A DNA stretch of 64,000 nucleotides from assembly GCA_002840245.1 (NCBI GenBank), contig PHAA01000012.1, positions 1 through 64,000 on the forward strand, read 5' to 3'. Below are positions 41,575 through 51,731 of the stretch, piece after piece; the stretch's first letter is position 1; every line of letters starts with the position of its first letter. This DNA is from Firmicutes bacterium HGW-Firmicutes-15. GTDB lineage: Bacteria > Bacillota > Syntrophomonadia > Syntrophomonadales > Syntrophomonadaceae. The translations under genes were made by a program, and so were the position numbers. The notes beneath the pieces are model-generated. The model ran no database searches. It worked only from the letters and a program-made list of their open reading frames with translations, and was not told where the DNA came from.

Positions 41575-43914
41575 TTGTCACAAGAAAACGAATTGAATTA
41601 TCGCGAAATTCCTATATTACCCCTTAGAGGTGTGCTGGTTTTTCCTTATACTATTATTCATCTGGATGTGGGACGTAAAAAATCCATTCATGCCATAGAA
41701 GAGGCCATGTTGGGTTCTAAGGAGATTTTTCTGGCTACTCAGAAGGAAGCTCAGACCGATGAGCCCGATGAAGAAGATATTTATGAGGTAGGGACCGTTG
41801 CGGAAATAAGGCAAGTACTTAAGATGCCTGGAGGTACCATGCGCGTTCTGGTAGAAGGATTGTACCGTGCCAGTATAAAAACGTATATCTCCCACGACGC
41901 CTATATGAAGGTAGGTATTGAAGAATACAAAAACGAGACTCTGCTCAAGGATGCGGAGATGGAAGCCCTGATGCGTACGGTGATTTACCAGTTCGAACAG
42001 TATGTGCGAATGAGCAAGAAAATCCCGCCAGAAACCGTGGTCTCCGTGGTAGCGATAGAGGAACCGGGAAGGTTGGCAGACGTAATTGCTTCCCATTTAA
42101 ATCTGCGTATACCGGAAAAACAAAAGGTTCTGGAAGCTAGGGATGTTAACCAACGGCTAAACCACGTATGCGAGATATTGGCCAAAGAGATGGAAGTTCT
42201 CGAACTGGAAAGGAAAATCAATATCCGAGTACGCAAACAGATGGAAAAGACTCAGAAAGAATACTATCTACGTGAGCAAATGAAGGCTATTCAAAAGGAA
42301 TTGGGCGAGAAAGATGAAAGATCCTCGGAAGTTGAAGAGTTGCGGGAACGCATTAAAAACGCCAATCTTCCCAAAGAGGCTTTGGAAAAGATTAACAAGG
42401 AACTGGAGAGGTTGGAAAGAATGCCGTCTGCAGTTGCTGAAGCTGTAGTAGTGAGAAACTACCTGGATTGGGCCTTGTCTTTGCCTTGGTCAACAGAAAC
42501 TCGTGATCGATTGGACTTGGATCTGGCGGAAAAGATATTAGATGAAGATCATTATGGCCTAGAGAAGCCCAAGGAAAGAATACTGGAATACTTGGCCATA
42601 AGAAAACTTGCTAAGAAGATGAAGGGCCCTATTCTATGCCTAGTTGGGCCTCCTGGAGTGGGTAAAACCTCACTAGGAAAATCAGTGGCTAGATCCCTAG
42701 GGCGCAAATTTGTACGTATGTCGCTGGGTGGGGTTAGAGATGAAGCTGAAATAAGGGGTCATAGAAGAACTTATGTTGGTTCTATGCCAGGACGGGTTCT
42801 TAATTCTATGAAGCAGGCCGGTTCTAGGAATCCTGTATTTCTGCTGGATGAAATCGATAAGATGACTACGGATTTCAGGGGCGATCCAGCATCGGCACTC
42901 TTGGAGGTATTGGATCCTGAGCAAAATAACTCTTTCAGCGATCATTACTTAGAGATACCTTTTGATCTCTCCAAGGTAATGTTTATTACAACGGCTAATT
43001 CCATTCATAACATTCCCCGTCCGCTGCTGGACAGGATGGAAGTAATCGAAATATCAGGTTACACTGAAGAAGATAAACTGCACATAGCTTTAGGATACTT
43101 AGTGCCGAAACAGGTAAAAGAACATGGGCTCAAAGATAGCAACATCTCTTTTTCTGAGGCTGCCCTACGCAAGATTATCAGGGAATATACACGGGAAGCC
43201 GGGGTTAGAAGTATGGAGCGACAGATCGCTTCTATATGTAGGAAGGTGGCCCGCCAGGTAGTAAAGGATAAGAATACCTCAGTCAATATAACAGTAAGCA
43301 GTATAAACAAATACCTGGGGACAGAAAAGTTCCGTTTCGGTACTGCGGAAAAGGAAAGCCAAATAGGAGTAACTACCGGTCTGGCTTGGACGGATAGTGG
43401 TGGAGATATTCTCTCCATCGAGGTAGCGCTCATTAAAGGCAAAGGCAGGTTAACTCTTACTGGTAAACTGGGGGATGTAATGAAAGAATCAGCGCAGGCC
43501 GGCTTGACCTATGTCAGGTCGAAAGCTGAGGAACTAGGAATCAGCCCCGAAACTTTGGAAGGATATGATATACACATCCATGTTCCCGAGGGAGCTATAC
43601 CTAAGGATGGACCATCGGCGGGTATTACCATGGCTACCTCGCTTGCTTCAGCTATGTCGGGGAGGCCGGTTAGGAATGATGTTGCCATGACTGGTGAGAT
43701 AACCTTGCGGGGCAATGTTTTGCCTATCGGCGGCCTGAAAGAGAAGGCTTTAGCAGCCCACCGGGCGGGTATTGATACCATTATACTGCCTATGGAAAAC
43801 AAGAGGGATTTAGAAGAAGTGCCAGCTAACATAAAACGAAAAATGAAATTTATACTAGTCAGCCACATGGATGAGGTTATTGCTGCTGCCCTGGAAAAAC
43901 CGGTGCTTGCTTAA
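41575..43914 (+). CDS. lon: ATP-dependent protease La (Lon)
   Basis: A cytosolic AAA+ protease that degrades damaged and regulatory proteins. It has the N-terminal LAN domain (EIPILPLRGVLVFPYTI), coiled coil, Walker A GPPGVGKTSLGKS (about 352-364), Walker B FLLDEIDKM, and protease dyad Ser in PKDGPSAGITMA and Lys in GGLKEKALAA. The TTG at 41575 follows GGGAGGTG by six bases and is preferred over a TTG 15 bases upstream that overlaps the site. The stop overlaps the ysxC start by one base. Confidence 0.97.
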   Translation: MSQENELNYREIPILPLRGVLVFPYTIIHLDVGRKKSIHAIEEAMLGSKEIFLATQKEAQTDEPDEEDIYEVGTVAEIRQVLKMPGGTMRVLVEGLYRASIKTYISHDAYMKVGIEEYKNETLLKDAEMEALMRTVIYQFEQYVRMSKKIPPETVVSVVAIEEPGRLADVIASHLNLRIPEKQKVLEARDVNQRLNHVCEILAKEMEVLELERKINIRVRKQMEKTQKEYYLREQMKAIQKELGEKDERSSEVEELRERIKNANLPKEALEKINKELERLERMPSAVAEAVVVRNYLDWALSLPWSTETRDRLDLDLAEKILDEDHYGLEKPKERILEYLAIRKLAKKMKGPILCLVGPPGVGKTSLGKSVARSLGRKFVRMSLGGVRDEAEIRGHRRTYVGSMPGRVLNSMKQAGSRNPVFLLDEIDKMTTDFRGDPASALLEVLDPEQNNSFSDHYLEIPFDLSKVMFITTANSIHNIPRPLLDRMEVIEISGYTEEDKLHIALGYLVPKQVKEHGLKDSNISFSEAALRKIIREYTREAGVRSMERQIASICRKVARQVVKDKNTSVNITVSSINKYLGTEKFRFGTAEKESQIGVTTGLAWTDSGGDILSIEVALIKGKGRLTLTGKLGDVMKESAQAGLTYVRSKAEELGISPETLEGYDIHIHVPEGAIPKDGPSAGITMATSLASAMSGRPVRNDVAMTGEITLRGNVLPIGGLKEKALAAHRAGIDTIILPMENKRDLEEVPANIKRKMKFILVSHMDEVIAAALEKPVLA

Positions 43915-44510
43915 TGATCTTGCAGATAAAGCGAGCAGAATATAGCGGCACCTTTGTTGATATCGGGCAATTACCGGAGGGAGATCTTCCTGAAATTGCT
44001 TTGGTGGGACGTTCCAACGTGGGCAAGTCTTCCTTAATTAATAAGTTGGTAAATCGTAAAAAGCTGGCCAAATCCAGTTCTACGCCTGGCAAAACCCGTA
44101 CCATTAATTATTATCTCATCAATGAAGAGTGGTATTTGGTAGATTTGCCCGGTTATGGCTTTGCCAAGGTTTCTAAGGTGGAGCGAGAAAAATGGGGCAA
44201 GATGATTGAGAACTACTTGCAGAATCGTTCCCAAGTCCAAGGGGTTATCCAACTACTAGATATCAGGCACACCCCCAATGAGAATGATATTTTAATGAAA
44301 AACTGGCTGCAGCATTGCGATATTCCTATTCTGATGGTAGCTACTAAAGCGGATAAAGTCTCTCGCGGAGGGAGACAGAAGAATTTAAATATCATTAAAA
44401 AGACCCTGGGGCTGATAGAAACACCCTTATTTTTCTCAGCCGAAACCGGCGAGGGATTAGCCGAACTGACGGCGGCTATTGCCGAGATAATAACCCCGGT
44501 TAACGAATGA
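43914..44510 (+). CDS. ysxC: Ribosome biogenesis GTP-binding protein YsxC/EngB
   Basis: A TrmE-Era-like GTPase needed for large-subunit assembly. Motifs: G1 GRSNVGKSS (about 32-40), G2 region SSTPGKTRT, G3 DLPGYGFA, G4 TKAD and SAETGEG. Length 198 is normal. It overlaps lon by one base, the standard lon-ysxC arrangement in Firmicutes. Confidence 0.96.
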   Translation: MILQIKRAEYSGTFVDIGQLPEGDLPEIALVGRSNVGKSSLINKLVNRKKLAKSSSTPGKTRTINYYLINEEWYLVDLPGYGFAKVSKVEREKWGKMIENYLQNRSQVQGVIQLLDIRHTPNENDILMKNWLQHCDIPILMVATKADKVSRGGRQKNLNIIKKTLGLIETPLFFSAETGEGLAELTAAIAEIITPVNE

Positions 44511-44518
44511 AGCAATTG

Positions 44519-44550
44519 ACGTCCCCGAAGCAAGGGGACGTTTACTTTTA
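44519..44550 (+). terminator. Terminator of lon-ysxC
   Basis: ACGTCCCC and GGGGACGT pair around a 7-base loop, followed by TTACTTTTACTT. Confidence 0.8.
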
Positions 44551-44565
44551 CTTCTAGATTAATCC

Positions 44566-44611
44566 AACACCCTGATAATATTACATGAGGATACAGGGTG
44601 TGTTTTTTTAA
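44566..44611 (+). terminator. Second terminator before the MutS-like gene
   Basis: ACACCCTG and CAGGGTGT enclose a 19-base loop and are followed by GTTTTTTT. It ends only about 23 bases before the next start, so attenuation of that gene is possible. Confidence 0.7.
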
Positions 44612-44633
44612 GCTTATAACCCGGAGGAGTCTA

Positions 44634-46436
44634 ATGGATACACATAAATTCTTTTCTAAACGTTTGGAAGAATATATAGCAAAAAAAACTAAGCTGGACA
44701 GTAAATCTGAATTATTCAGCAGTATGAGGTTTTTCAGCTTTTTAATTGGTGCAGTGCTAACAATACTGGTTTTTATGTACTATGAAAAAATATATGGATA
44801 TTCGATATTAATAACCTCCTTAACTCTGTTTGCAATTTTAGTAGTTCGACATGATAAAGTAATAAATAAAGCCAATCTATACAGCAATATGGTAGAAATA
44901 AATGAGAAATATATATTCAGGATGCAAGATAAATGGGCGGAATTTAGAGATGCTGGTGAAGAGTATATTGATTACTCGCATCCCTATGCCAATGATCTGG
45001 ATATTTTCGGCCATGCTTCTGTGTTTCAATGGATGAATGTAACAAATACCTACAATGGGAGAGAACAATTAAGAAAACTGCTCGAAAATCCCATAAAAGA
45101 TATTAAGAGTATTCGGCAAAGGCAGGATGCCGTTAAGGAGCTGGCCTCCAAATTAGACTTTTGCCAAGGTTTGCAATGCGAAGGTATGGGAACTCCTAAG
45201 TTAACTAAGAATCCAGAAGACATACTTATGTTTACCGAAAAAGAGGATAAGCTTTTTGGCAATAAAGGGTCGAGGGTTATGCTTTACCTGTTGCCATTTA
45301 TAACCGTGTTATCATTTGCTATTTGGTACTTTAGCAAAGTTATTCCTTTTTATATTCCTTTTACTCTGGTATTAATTCAGGCTATTATTAACCTTTTTAG
45401 CTTCCGGAAAGTCAGTAATATTTTAGAGACTATTTATGCATACAAAAATAAAGTTGAAGTATATCAACGCTTATTGGAAACAATTGAAAAAGAACATTTT
45501 AATGATACTTATTTATCAAAAGTGAAATCAGAACTATTTAACATCAATGAATCAGCTTCTAAACAAATTAAACGCCTTGATAGTATAGTTGGTGCAGTCG
45601 GATTTAGATATAACCCAATAGTACATTTGCCACTTAATACTATTCTGTTTTGGGACCTTCATTGCGTATTCGCATTAGAAAAGTGGAAACAAATTTCAGG
45701 GGCATCGCTGCGCAAATGGCTTAATACTGTAGGTGTGTTCGAAGCATTATCATGTTTAGCCTTAGTCTCGCAACTAAATCCAAGCTGGGAATTTGCAGAG
45801 TTCAAGGAGAATGAAGTCTATTTTACAGCAGAGGATCTAGGACATCCACTAATAAATCATACTAAAAGAGTTACAAATAATTTTACCATTAATAATGAGA
45901 TCGGTATTATAACTGGATCTAATATGTCAGGAAAAACCACGCTGCTTAGAACTGTTGGGGTTAACCTTGTTTTAGCGTATGCTGGTGCTCCTGTATGCGC
46001 TAAAAGTTTAACATGCTCAATTATGGATATTTTTACATCCATGAGAATTAGCGATGATTTAACTAGTGGAATATCTACTTTTTACTCTGAATTATTGCGG
46101 ATTAAAATGATTATTGATTTTTCCAGGCAGGAAAGATTAATGATATTTTTGATTGATGAAGTATTTAGAGGTACTAACTCCAATGACAGGATAGTAGGGG
46201 CAAAAAATGTTCTCATGAACCTAAATGAACGCTGGATTATAGGTCTCATATCCACTCATGATTTTGAACTTTGCAATGCTGAAGAGGGCAGCAGTGGTAG
46301 GGTAAAAAATTATAATTTTATAGAAACCTATAAAGATAATCTAATAAACTTTGACTACAAAATAAGGCCGGGACGCTGTACAACTACCAATGCCCAATTC
46401 TTAATGAAAATAGTTGGCATAGATATAAAAGATTGA
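44634..46436 (+). CDS. Membrane-associated MutS-family ATPase (600 aa)
   Basis: Two hydrophobic helices near the N-terminus (about 30-70) and another pair near 210-250 flank a core/lever region (GREQLRKLLENP, IRQRQDAVKEL). The C-terminal MutS ATPase domain follows, with Walker A GSNMSGKTTLLRT (about 432-444), DDLTSGISTFYSEL and Walker B IFLIDEVFRGTN. The mismatch-recognition domain is absent, as in the MutS-related group with membrane helices, so canonical mismatch repair is unlikely. The ATG at 44634 follows GGAGGAG. No MutL is nearby. Confidence 0.82.
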   Translation: MDTHKFFSKRLEEYIAKKTKLDSKSELFSSMRFFSFLIGAVLTILVFMYYEKIYGYSILITSLTLFAILVVRHDKVINKANLYSNMVEINEKYIFRMQDKWAEFRDAGEEYIDYSHPYANDLDIFGHASVFQWMNVTNTYNGREQLRKLLENPIKDIKSIRQRQDAVKELASKLDFCQGLQCEGMGTPKLTKNPEDILMFTEKEDKLFGNKGSRVMLYLLPFITVLSFAIWYFSKVIPFYIPFTLVLIQAIINLFSFRKVSNILETIYAYKNKVEVYQRLLETIEKEHFNDTYLSKVKSELFNINESASKQIKRLDSIVGAVGFRYNPIVHLPLNTILFWDLHCVFALEKWKQISGASLRKWLNTVGVFEALSCLALVSQLNPSWEFAEFKENEVYFTAEDLGHPLINHTKRVTNNFTINNEIGIITGSNMSGKTTLLRTVGVNLVLAYAGAPVCAKSLTCSIMDIFTSMRISDDLTSGISTFYSELLRIKMIIDFSRQERLMIFLIDEVFRGTNSNDRIVGAKNVLMNLNERWIIGLISTHDFELCNAEEGSSGRVKNYNFIETYKDNLINFDYKIRPGRCTTTNAQFLMKIVGIDIKD

Positions 46437-46535
46437 AGCCTAAGAAAGCAATGTGGACGTTCTTTTTGCTTCCATCAGGCTTTGAATATTTGTTTTGGAA
46501 CGACAAAATAAATAATATGGGATTTTTAATAGATA

Positions 46536-47900
46536 ATGAGAGGAATGAATTTTTTTATTATGGAAGGCCCTTTATCGTTTAACTTTTTTGTTTTAGTAAA
46601 GTTAGCCCTAGCCCTGATCCTCGTTTTGTTAAATGGTATGTTTGTAGCGGCTGAGTTTGCTTATGTAAAAGCTAGACCAACCCGCATATACCAGCTAGCA
46701 TTAGAAGGAGACACTAAGGCCAAAATGGCTCAATTTGGGCTGGATCACCTTGATGCCTATCTTTCCGTTTGTCAGCTTGGAATAACCTTAGCCAGCTTGG
46801 GTTTAGGCTGGTTAGGTGAAGCTACGATTGTATCTCTACTTTTGCCCCTATTTAAGCTTCTGGGCATCGGCTCACTAACTTTGATTCATACGATAGCTGT
46901 AATCATCTCCTTTGGGTTGATAACATTTCTTCATGTAGTTTTTGGAGAACTAGCTCCGAAATCAATTGCAATTCAAAAAGCCGAATCAGTAGCATTAGCA
47001 ATGGCCTATCCAATGAGAGGCTTTTATTCTTTGTTCTACCCTGGTGTAGTTTTATTTAATGGTACTGCCAACCGAATCTTAAAAATGATAAAAATTGAGC
47101 CTGCTAGTGAAGCTGAAAAAACCCACACCCAGGAAGAACTCCAAATGCTTATTTCTCAATCTTACCGGGGTGGACATATGGGAGAAAATGAACAGAAGCT
47201 TTTGCAGAATGTTTTTGATTTTGAGAACCTAGTTGCACGTGATGTAATGGTTTCTCGTTTGGATACCGTTTTTTTGTTTAAACAGCAAAGCCTAAAGCAA
47301 AATTTGTTAATTGCCAGAGAGTCAGGTCACACCCGTTATCCGCTCTGCGATGAGACGCCAGACAAAGTAATTGGCTTGATTCATATTAAAGACCTTTTGT
47401 ATATGGAAGAAGGAAGTAGCATTGATGGCATTTTAAGGAATATGATGTTTATTCCTGAATACTTTCCTCTTGATAAACTTCTTAATGAATTCCAAAAAGA
47501 AAAACAACAGATGGCAGTTGTTGTTGATGAATATGGAATTAACGTAGGAATCGTTACCATGGAAGATGTGCTTGAAGAGCTGGTAGGCGATATACAAGAT
47601 GAGTTTGATGAGGAAGAGCCTGACTTTGTACAACAAACGGATGGGAGCTTTCTAGTGGCCGGTAGAATGACTTTAGATGAACTTCAGGAGCTTATTGATT
47701 TAGCATATATTGAAAATGACCATGAATATAATACGGTAGCGGGATATGTTATAAACCAATTCGGGAAAATACCTAAAGAAGGCGACTGCATCTTTACAGA
47801 TTCAATGGCTTTCGAAGTAATTGAAATGGACGGATTACGGATTGATCTTATCAAGATTACTAAAAAACCAATAAGTGAATCAAATGAGGATAATCAATGA
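46536..47900 (+). CDS. CorC/HlyC-type transporter-associated protein (DUF21-CBS-CorC)
   Basis: Residues about 15-200 form the CNNM/DUF21 membrane domain (LVLLNGMFVAAEFAYVKARPTRI, FGELAPKSIAIQKAE). A CBS pair (VMVSRLDTVFLF..., VIGLIHIKDLL) and the C-terminal CorC_HlyC domain (DGSFLVAGRMTLDEL, YNTVAGYVI) follow. The family is implicated in magnesium or other cation efflux. The start is uncertain, since ATGs at 46536, 46545 and 46560 all lie near a GAGAGGA site. Length is normal. Confidence 0.9.
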   Translation: MRGMNFFIMEGPLSFNFFVLVKLALALILVLLNGMFVAAEFAYVKARPTRIYQLALEGDTKAKMAQFGLDHLDAYLSVCQLGITLASLGLGWLGEATIVSLLLPLFKLLGIGSLTLIHTIAVIISFGLITFLHVVFGELAPKSIAIQKAESVALAMAYPMRGFYSLFYPGVVLFNGTANRILKMIKIEPASEAEKTHTQEELQMLISQSYRGGHMGENEQKLLQNVFDFENLVARDVMVSRLDTVFLFKQQSLKQNLLIARESGHTRYPLCDETPDKVIGLIHIKDLLYMEEGSSIDGILRNMMFIPEYFPLDKLLNEFQKEKQQMAVVVDEYGINVGIVTMEDVLEELVGDIQDEFDEEEPDFVQQTDGSFLVAGRMTLDELQELIDLAYIENDHEYNTVAGYVINQFGKIPKEGDCIFTDSMAFEVIEMDGLRIDLIKITKKPISESNEDNQ

Positions 47901-48104
47901 AAAAACAACAGCTTATACCAATGATACAGGCTATTCCAGCAGCGACTTTATTTGGGGCAGTGCACCCATAGCCAAGCTGTTGCTTGGGGAAATACACCCG
48001 ATTCCATTAGCGGTTTTTTATATCTTAGCAGCGGATTAGGCTTGTTTTCTGGCGGGGTATTACTCCAGATATTCACCATAGGCATAGTTATTAGTTTTCA
48101 TTAA
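47897..48104 (+). pseudogene. N-terminal remnant of an EamA/DMT-family permease
   Basis: Three frames joined by two shifts give MKKQQLIPMIQAIPAATLFG, then GSAPIAKLLLGEIHPIPLAV, then LSSGLGLFSGG. This is the typical first segment of an EamA drug/metabolite transporter. The rest of the ten-helix protein is missing. It overlaps the end of the CorC gene by four bases, so translation starts but ends quickly. Confidence 0.7.
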
Positions 48105-48184
48105 TAAAAAACGGCCCAGATCGTACTAAAAGCAACCCCGGCCGGCTATTTTACCGTGTTCAATTTGGCATTTAACCTCTTATT

Positions 48185-49417
48185 TTACTTAATTCTGAGA
48201 CGCATATAGTTTAATAAATCTGTACTATACTCATTGCCAGATGCTTGGGATGCAAACGAATCAAGCATAACGAAGAGACGTTCCCGTCCATTTTCTTCTT
48301 CCATCACGTCTAGTGGAGTTTTGTCGTCCAGCTCCCGGTGCGGAGTATGAAGCCAGCGTTCTGTTTCCTGATCTTTGACTACGCTGTACCAGATATGATC
48401 AAGTTTGGGCGTTGGTGGCTGGAACAGGAAGAGACTATGCACAACCTCCCAATTCTCTTGAGGGATGAATTCCTTTAACAAGCCTTGCATAAGCAGGATA
48501 TCATCAAGTATATCAGCATAGCTTATTACATACTCGCTATTGACTCCAATGCGGGTATTACCTAAGTTTTCTCGAAGTTCGTACCATCGTATTCCTCCGG
48601 TTTCATGTGCTAAATTGCAAGCATGGGCATGATCTAACGCTTCGATTAAATCCGGTATATTGTTTTCCAGATGCATAACTCGAATATCATTCAAGCTTAT
48701 AAGTGCCTTGTGATTAGCATGTTCAAAAAGGGCAAAGAGGATTTCGCCATTATTCTTAAGGATAGCGGAAAAGTCTTTTCCTTTTTGAAGGTCATGTAAA
48801 TAATCTATATGTTTACTAATGAATTTTCCCTGGCCATCATCATTTTTAAGCATCAGAACCATTCCGGAGAAAACATTACCAAGAGGCAGACCAACCAGGC
48901 GACCCAGAAGCAAAGGCCGATTTGCTCCGATTTCCATATCCAGAGTTTCTTTTAATATAACCTGTTCTTCTTTACCGGTAAAAAAATCCCTTACCCGCAA
49001 GCAATTGCTTTCAATTCCTACAGGTTCATACAGCGAAAGGTAGGAGTTATTTAGAGCTTGCAGGCATTCTCGTAAGGGTTCTTCCATAAAATTTCCGTTT
49101 TCCCGCAGGTACTCGTTACTAAATGTTTCACCCTCACTATCGGTCATATCAAACCAGAGCCAATCAGAGAAAAAAGATGCCTGTTCTTCGGGAAGATAGT
49201 GGGTGGTGCACAGGCGTAGGAATCGATCCTGAAGAGATTTCCGCAGTTTTTTTATTTGGGATTGGTAGTTCTGGTCGAGCTTGACTTTGATAGTCGAAAT
49301 TAACTGGCTATAGAGGTCAAAGGGCTTTTCATTCATTTCTACTATACCCTTTAAGCCCAGGCAACAGTTTTTGTATTTTTTTCCGCTGCCGCACGGGCAG
49401 GGATCGTTTCTACCCAA
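48185..49417 (-). CDS. SEC-C motif protein of the TIR cluster (410 aa)
   Basis: Residues 2-19 are a SEC-C zinc motif ([18 protein letters not shown]), which in other proteins contributes to protein or RNA contacts. The remaining 390 residues are mixed helical/beta without a motif I recognise and end near residue 410. It is the last of four minus-strand genes, 108 bp after the TIR gene. The TTG start is not well supported by a binding site. A role in the neighbouring signalling cluster is inferred from position only. Confidence 0.75.
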   Translation of the reverse strand: MGRNDPCPCGSGKKYKNCCLGLKGIVEMNEKPFDLYSQLISTIKVKLDQNYQSQIKKLRKSLQDRFLRLCTTHYLPEEQASFFSDWLWFDMTDSEGETFSNEYLRENGNFMEEPLRECLQALNNSYLSLYEPVGIESNCLRVRDFFTGKEEQVILKETLDMEIGANRPLLLGRLVGLPLGNVFSGMVLMLKNDDGQGKFISKHIDYLHDLQKGKDFSAILKNNGEILFALFEHANHKALISLNDIRVMHLENNIPDLIEALDHAHACNLAHETGGIRWYELRENLGNTRIGVNSEYVISYADILDDILLMQGLLKEFIPQENWEVVHSLFLFQPPTPKLDHIWYSVVKDQETERWLHTPHRELDDKTPLDVMEEENGRERLFVMLDSFASQASGNEYSTDLLNYMRLRIK

Positions 49418-49525
49418 CTTGGTTTTTATAATAATAACCTCCCATATTCACAGGACATAAAATATTTCCAATAAAATTATTGCTTATTATCATATTTGAA
49501 AATGCGTGTATACGAATCATAATAA

Positions 49526-51205
49526 TTAATTATGGGGAATTAATACAGGCATTGCCTGAGCGTTAATAGTAATATCTTTAAGCCGGTTACCGCGGCAGAT
49601 ATTTTCCCGGGCAACTCCCTGAGCATAATCAAAGTAGGCGATACCAGCTTCCCGGTTTTCGCTGCACCGGTTTGCTTCCAGTTCCGGTTGGGCTCTGTCT
49701 TTTACTAAGATGCCGTGTAAGTCATTATTGCTGCATACATTACTATGGGCTATACCTTCAGCGGAGTCCAAATAGGCTATGCCCGTCAATTTATTGCGAC
49801 TACATTGGTTACCTTCTAAAAGTGGCTGGGCTTTAAAACTAACTTGAATACCATGGCTTCTATTGCGGCTAATATCGTTATTCCTAGCGGTTCCTCCTTC
49901 ATGACCATTATATAGGATGCCAGCTTCCCGGTTTTCGCTGCATTGGTTGTTTTCTAACGTTGGTTGGCCATGGTCAGTTATCAAAATTCCATTAATATTC
50001 TTTTTGCAAATATTTTTTATAGCTTTGCCAGCACCATTTTTAAAATAACTAATACCATTTTCCTTGTTTGAATTACAGTCATTTTCCTGCAGAATTGGTT
50101 GGGCATTGTCTGTTGCAATTATGCCGGTGTTGTTACTTTTGCATTCGTTTTTAATAGCTTTTCCTGATGTTTCTTCGGTAAAAAGAATTGCACAGGTGTT
50201 GCTGCTGCAACGGTTTTCACTGAGTAATGGGGATGCGGTACCGTATACAGCTATACCATTTATGTTGCGCTCCACCAAGTTATTGGTAATTACCGGTTTA
50301 CCGCTGAGTATCATTATACCGGTATACCCACCTGAGATCCGACAGTTCTTCAAGCTAACTGAGGATTTAATCAAGCACACTGCACCGTTATCCTTGAAAC
50401 CGCTTTGAGTGAAGGAGAAGCCTGTAATTTCACTGCCTGCAGATGTATTTGTTTCCAAAACGCTACCTGTGTCATAAGATACCTTAACTGTATCCATTCC
50501 GTCCCCGAAGAGCTTCACGGGTTTTCCTGTAAGTAATATCTGTTCTCTATAGGTTCCGGATTTTACCATGATTTTCTGGTTGGGACGGGCTGCATCTATA
50601 GCTTCATTAATTTTACGGTAGTTTCCTGAACCCCTGGCATCCACAATTAACACATCCTCTTCGGTGGAGGGCTCTTCTATGATTTTTGGGACCGGCTTCT
50701 CAGAGTCTGCAATTTCTTGTTGAACACGAACCTTGAAGCTTGTAATATCATGAAGACGATTAGATTCCACGGATTCCATCATACTAGCTTTTTTGCCAGA
50801 CAGTTCTAATAGTAGTTTTTCTACTGTTAGGGCCAGATTATGAATGTGTTTAGATAAGGGAGGAGTAATAGCATTTAACCAGTGGTCAGTGGAAAGGTAA
50901 TATTCCATAGATTTAGAAAGAGTTACCTCTTCAATAATGAATGATAGTATGGGTATTCCTTTGCTAGCAGCCTTATTAATTTCTCTCAGAACATGAGGGG
51001 ATGCAGCTGAGCTTACCGACAGTATTAATACAAAAACTCGGCAGTCATTAATAGCATCAATAATTGCCTCTGCAAAATCTTTGCCGGGCAGGATATCTCT
51101 GGGTGCCATCCAGCAGCTTATCTTATTTGATTCTAGAGTTACGCATACAGTATTGGCAATAAGGTTGTTAACTGACGCATAACTGAGGAAAACTTCATGA
51201 GCCAC
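49526..51205 (-). CDS. TIR domain fused to a parallel beta-helix (559 aa)
   Basis: Residues about 3-120 are a TIR domain: VFLSYASVNNLIANTV, CWMAPRDILPGKDFAEAI, VFVLILSVSSAAS and HVLREINKAA, whose Glu fits the NADase catalytic position. A short charged linker follows. From about 185 to 559 at least a dozen 22-24-residue coils of a NosD-like right-handed beta-helix run to the C-terminus (repeating NGI...A.P.LE.N.CS.N). Many TIR proteins cleave NAD or make signalling nucleotides. The beta-helix might bind a polymer or another protein. A GTG start follows AGGAGG. Neighbours are an RyR-domain protein and a nucleotide cyclase. Confidence 0.85.
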   Translation of the reverse strand: MAHEVFLSYASVNNLIANTVCVTLESNKISCWMAPRDILPGKDFAEAIIDAINDCRVFVLILSVSSAASPHVLREINKAASKGIPILSFIIEEVTLSKSMEYYLSTDHWLNAITPPLSKHIHNLALTVEKLLLELSGKKASMMESVESNRLHDITSFKVRVQQEIADSEKPVPKIIEEPSTEEDVLIVDARGSGNYRKINEAIDAARPNQKIMVKSGTYREQILLTGKPVKLFGDGMDTVKVSYDTGSVLETNTSAGSEITGFSFTQSGFKDNGAVCLIKSSVSLKNCRISGGYTGIMILSGKPVITNNLVERNINGIAVYGTASPLLSENRCSSNTCAILFTEETSGKAIKNECKSNNTGIIATDNAQPILQENDCNSNKENGISYFKNGAGKAIKNICKKNINGILITDHGQPTLENNQCSENREAGILYNGHEGGTARNNDISRNRSHGIQVSFKAQPLLEGNQCSRNKLTGIAYLDSAEGIAHSNVCSNNDLHGILVKDRAQPELEANRCSENREAGIAYFDYAQGVARENICRGNRLKDITINAQAMPVLIPHN

Positions 51206-51291
51206 TAAAAAACCTCCTGAAAAAATAGAATTTATACTTAAATATATGGTGCAATCAGTATTATCAAAAAGGTTATTTTGTAATAATATAG

Positions 51292-51579
51292 TTAGCGCTT
51301 CTTTTCGATACTGTAACCGAGAGCCATTATGGTCTTCAGAGTTTCCAATGCAGTTTTTCGATCATATTCCTTCTCTGCTTCTGGTAGATCTTCGTATGGT
51401 ACCAGTACTGGCGTTTCTTTGCGTAAGTCGCTTCTTTCAGCTCCGTAAGTCCACCCCTCGGCGAGACGCCTCGAAGCCCAGTGTGCATGAACATTCATGG
51501 CCAGCAACTCAGTCAGCTCAAGTATATCATCACTTAGCTCAACCCCTGATGTGTCCATGGTTGTCGCTTCATAGGACAT
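51292..51579 (-). CDS. Free-standing RyR-domain protein (95 aa)
   Basis: The protein is a single RyR domain: DTSGVELSDDILELTELLAM, NVHAHWASRRLAEGWTYG, ERSDLRKETPVLVPYEDLPE and EKEYDRKTALETLKTIMALG. These are the hallmark residues, including the W..GW.YG core and LVPY..L...EK.YDR. In bacteria RyR domains are found in predicted nucleotide-signalling conflict systems, where they are proposed to bind a nucleotide ligand. AAGGAGG precedes the ATG by ten bases. It sits between the cyclase and TIR genes on the same strand. Confidence 0.88.
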   Translation of the reverse strand: MSYEATTMDTSGVELSDDILELTELLAMNVHAHWASRRLAEGWTYGAERSDLRKETPVLVPYEDLPEAEKEYDRKTALETLKTIMALGYSIEKKR

Positions 51580-51731
51580 CGGTCATAATACCTCCTTAAT
51601 AATTATAGTTCATATTCTGAATTCAGAATCAATTTTGCGATAACGATAATGCTTTTTAAGTCATATTATTTATTTTATAGTCGAAAATGTTTTATATAAG
51701 CTCGGTTGATTTCGTGTAAAAGATATTTCAA

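Noticed and set aside
36482-44510. tig-clpPX-lonB-lon-ysxC as an unusual cluster
   Set aside because: This is the standard order in spore-forming Firmicutes.
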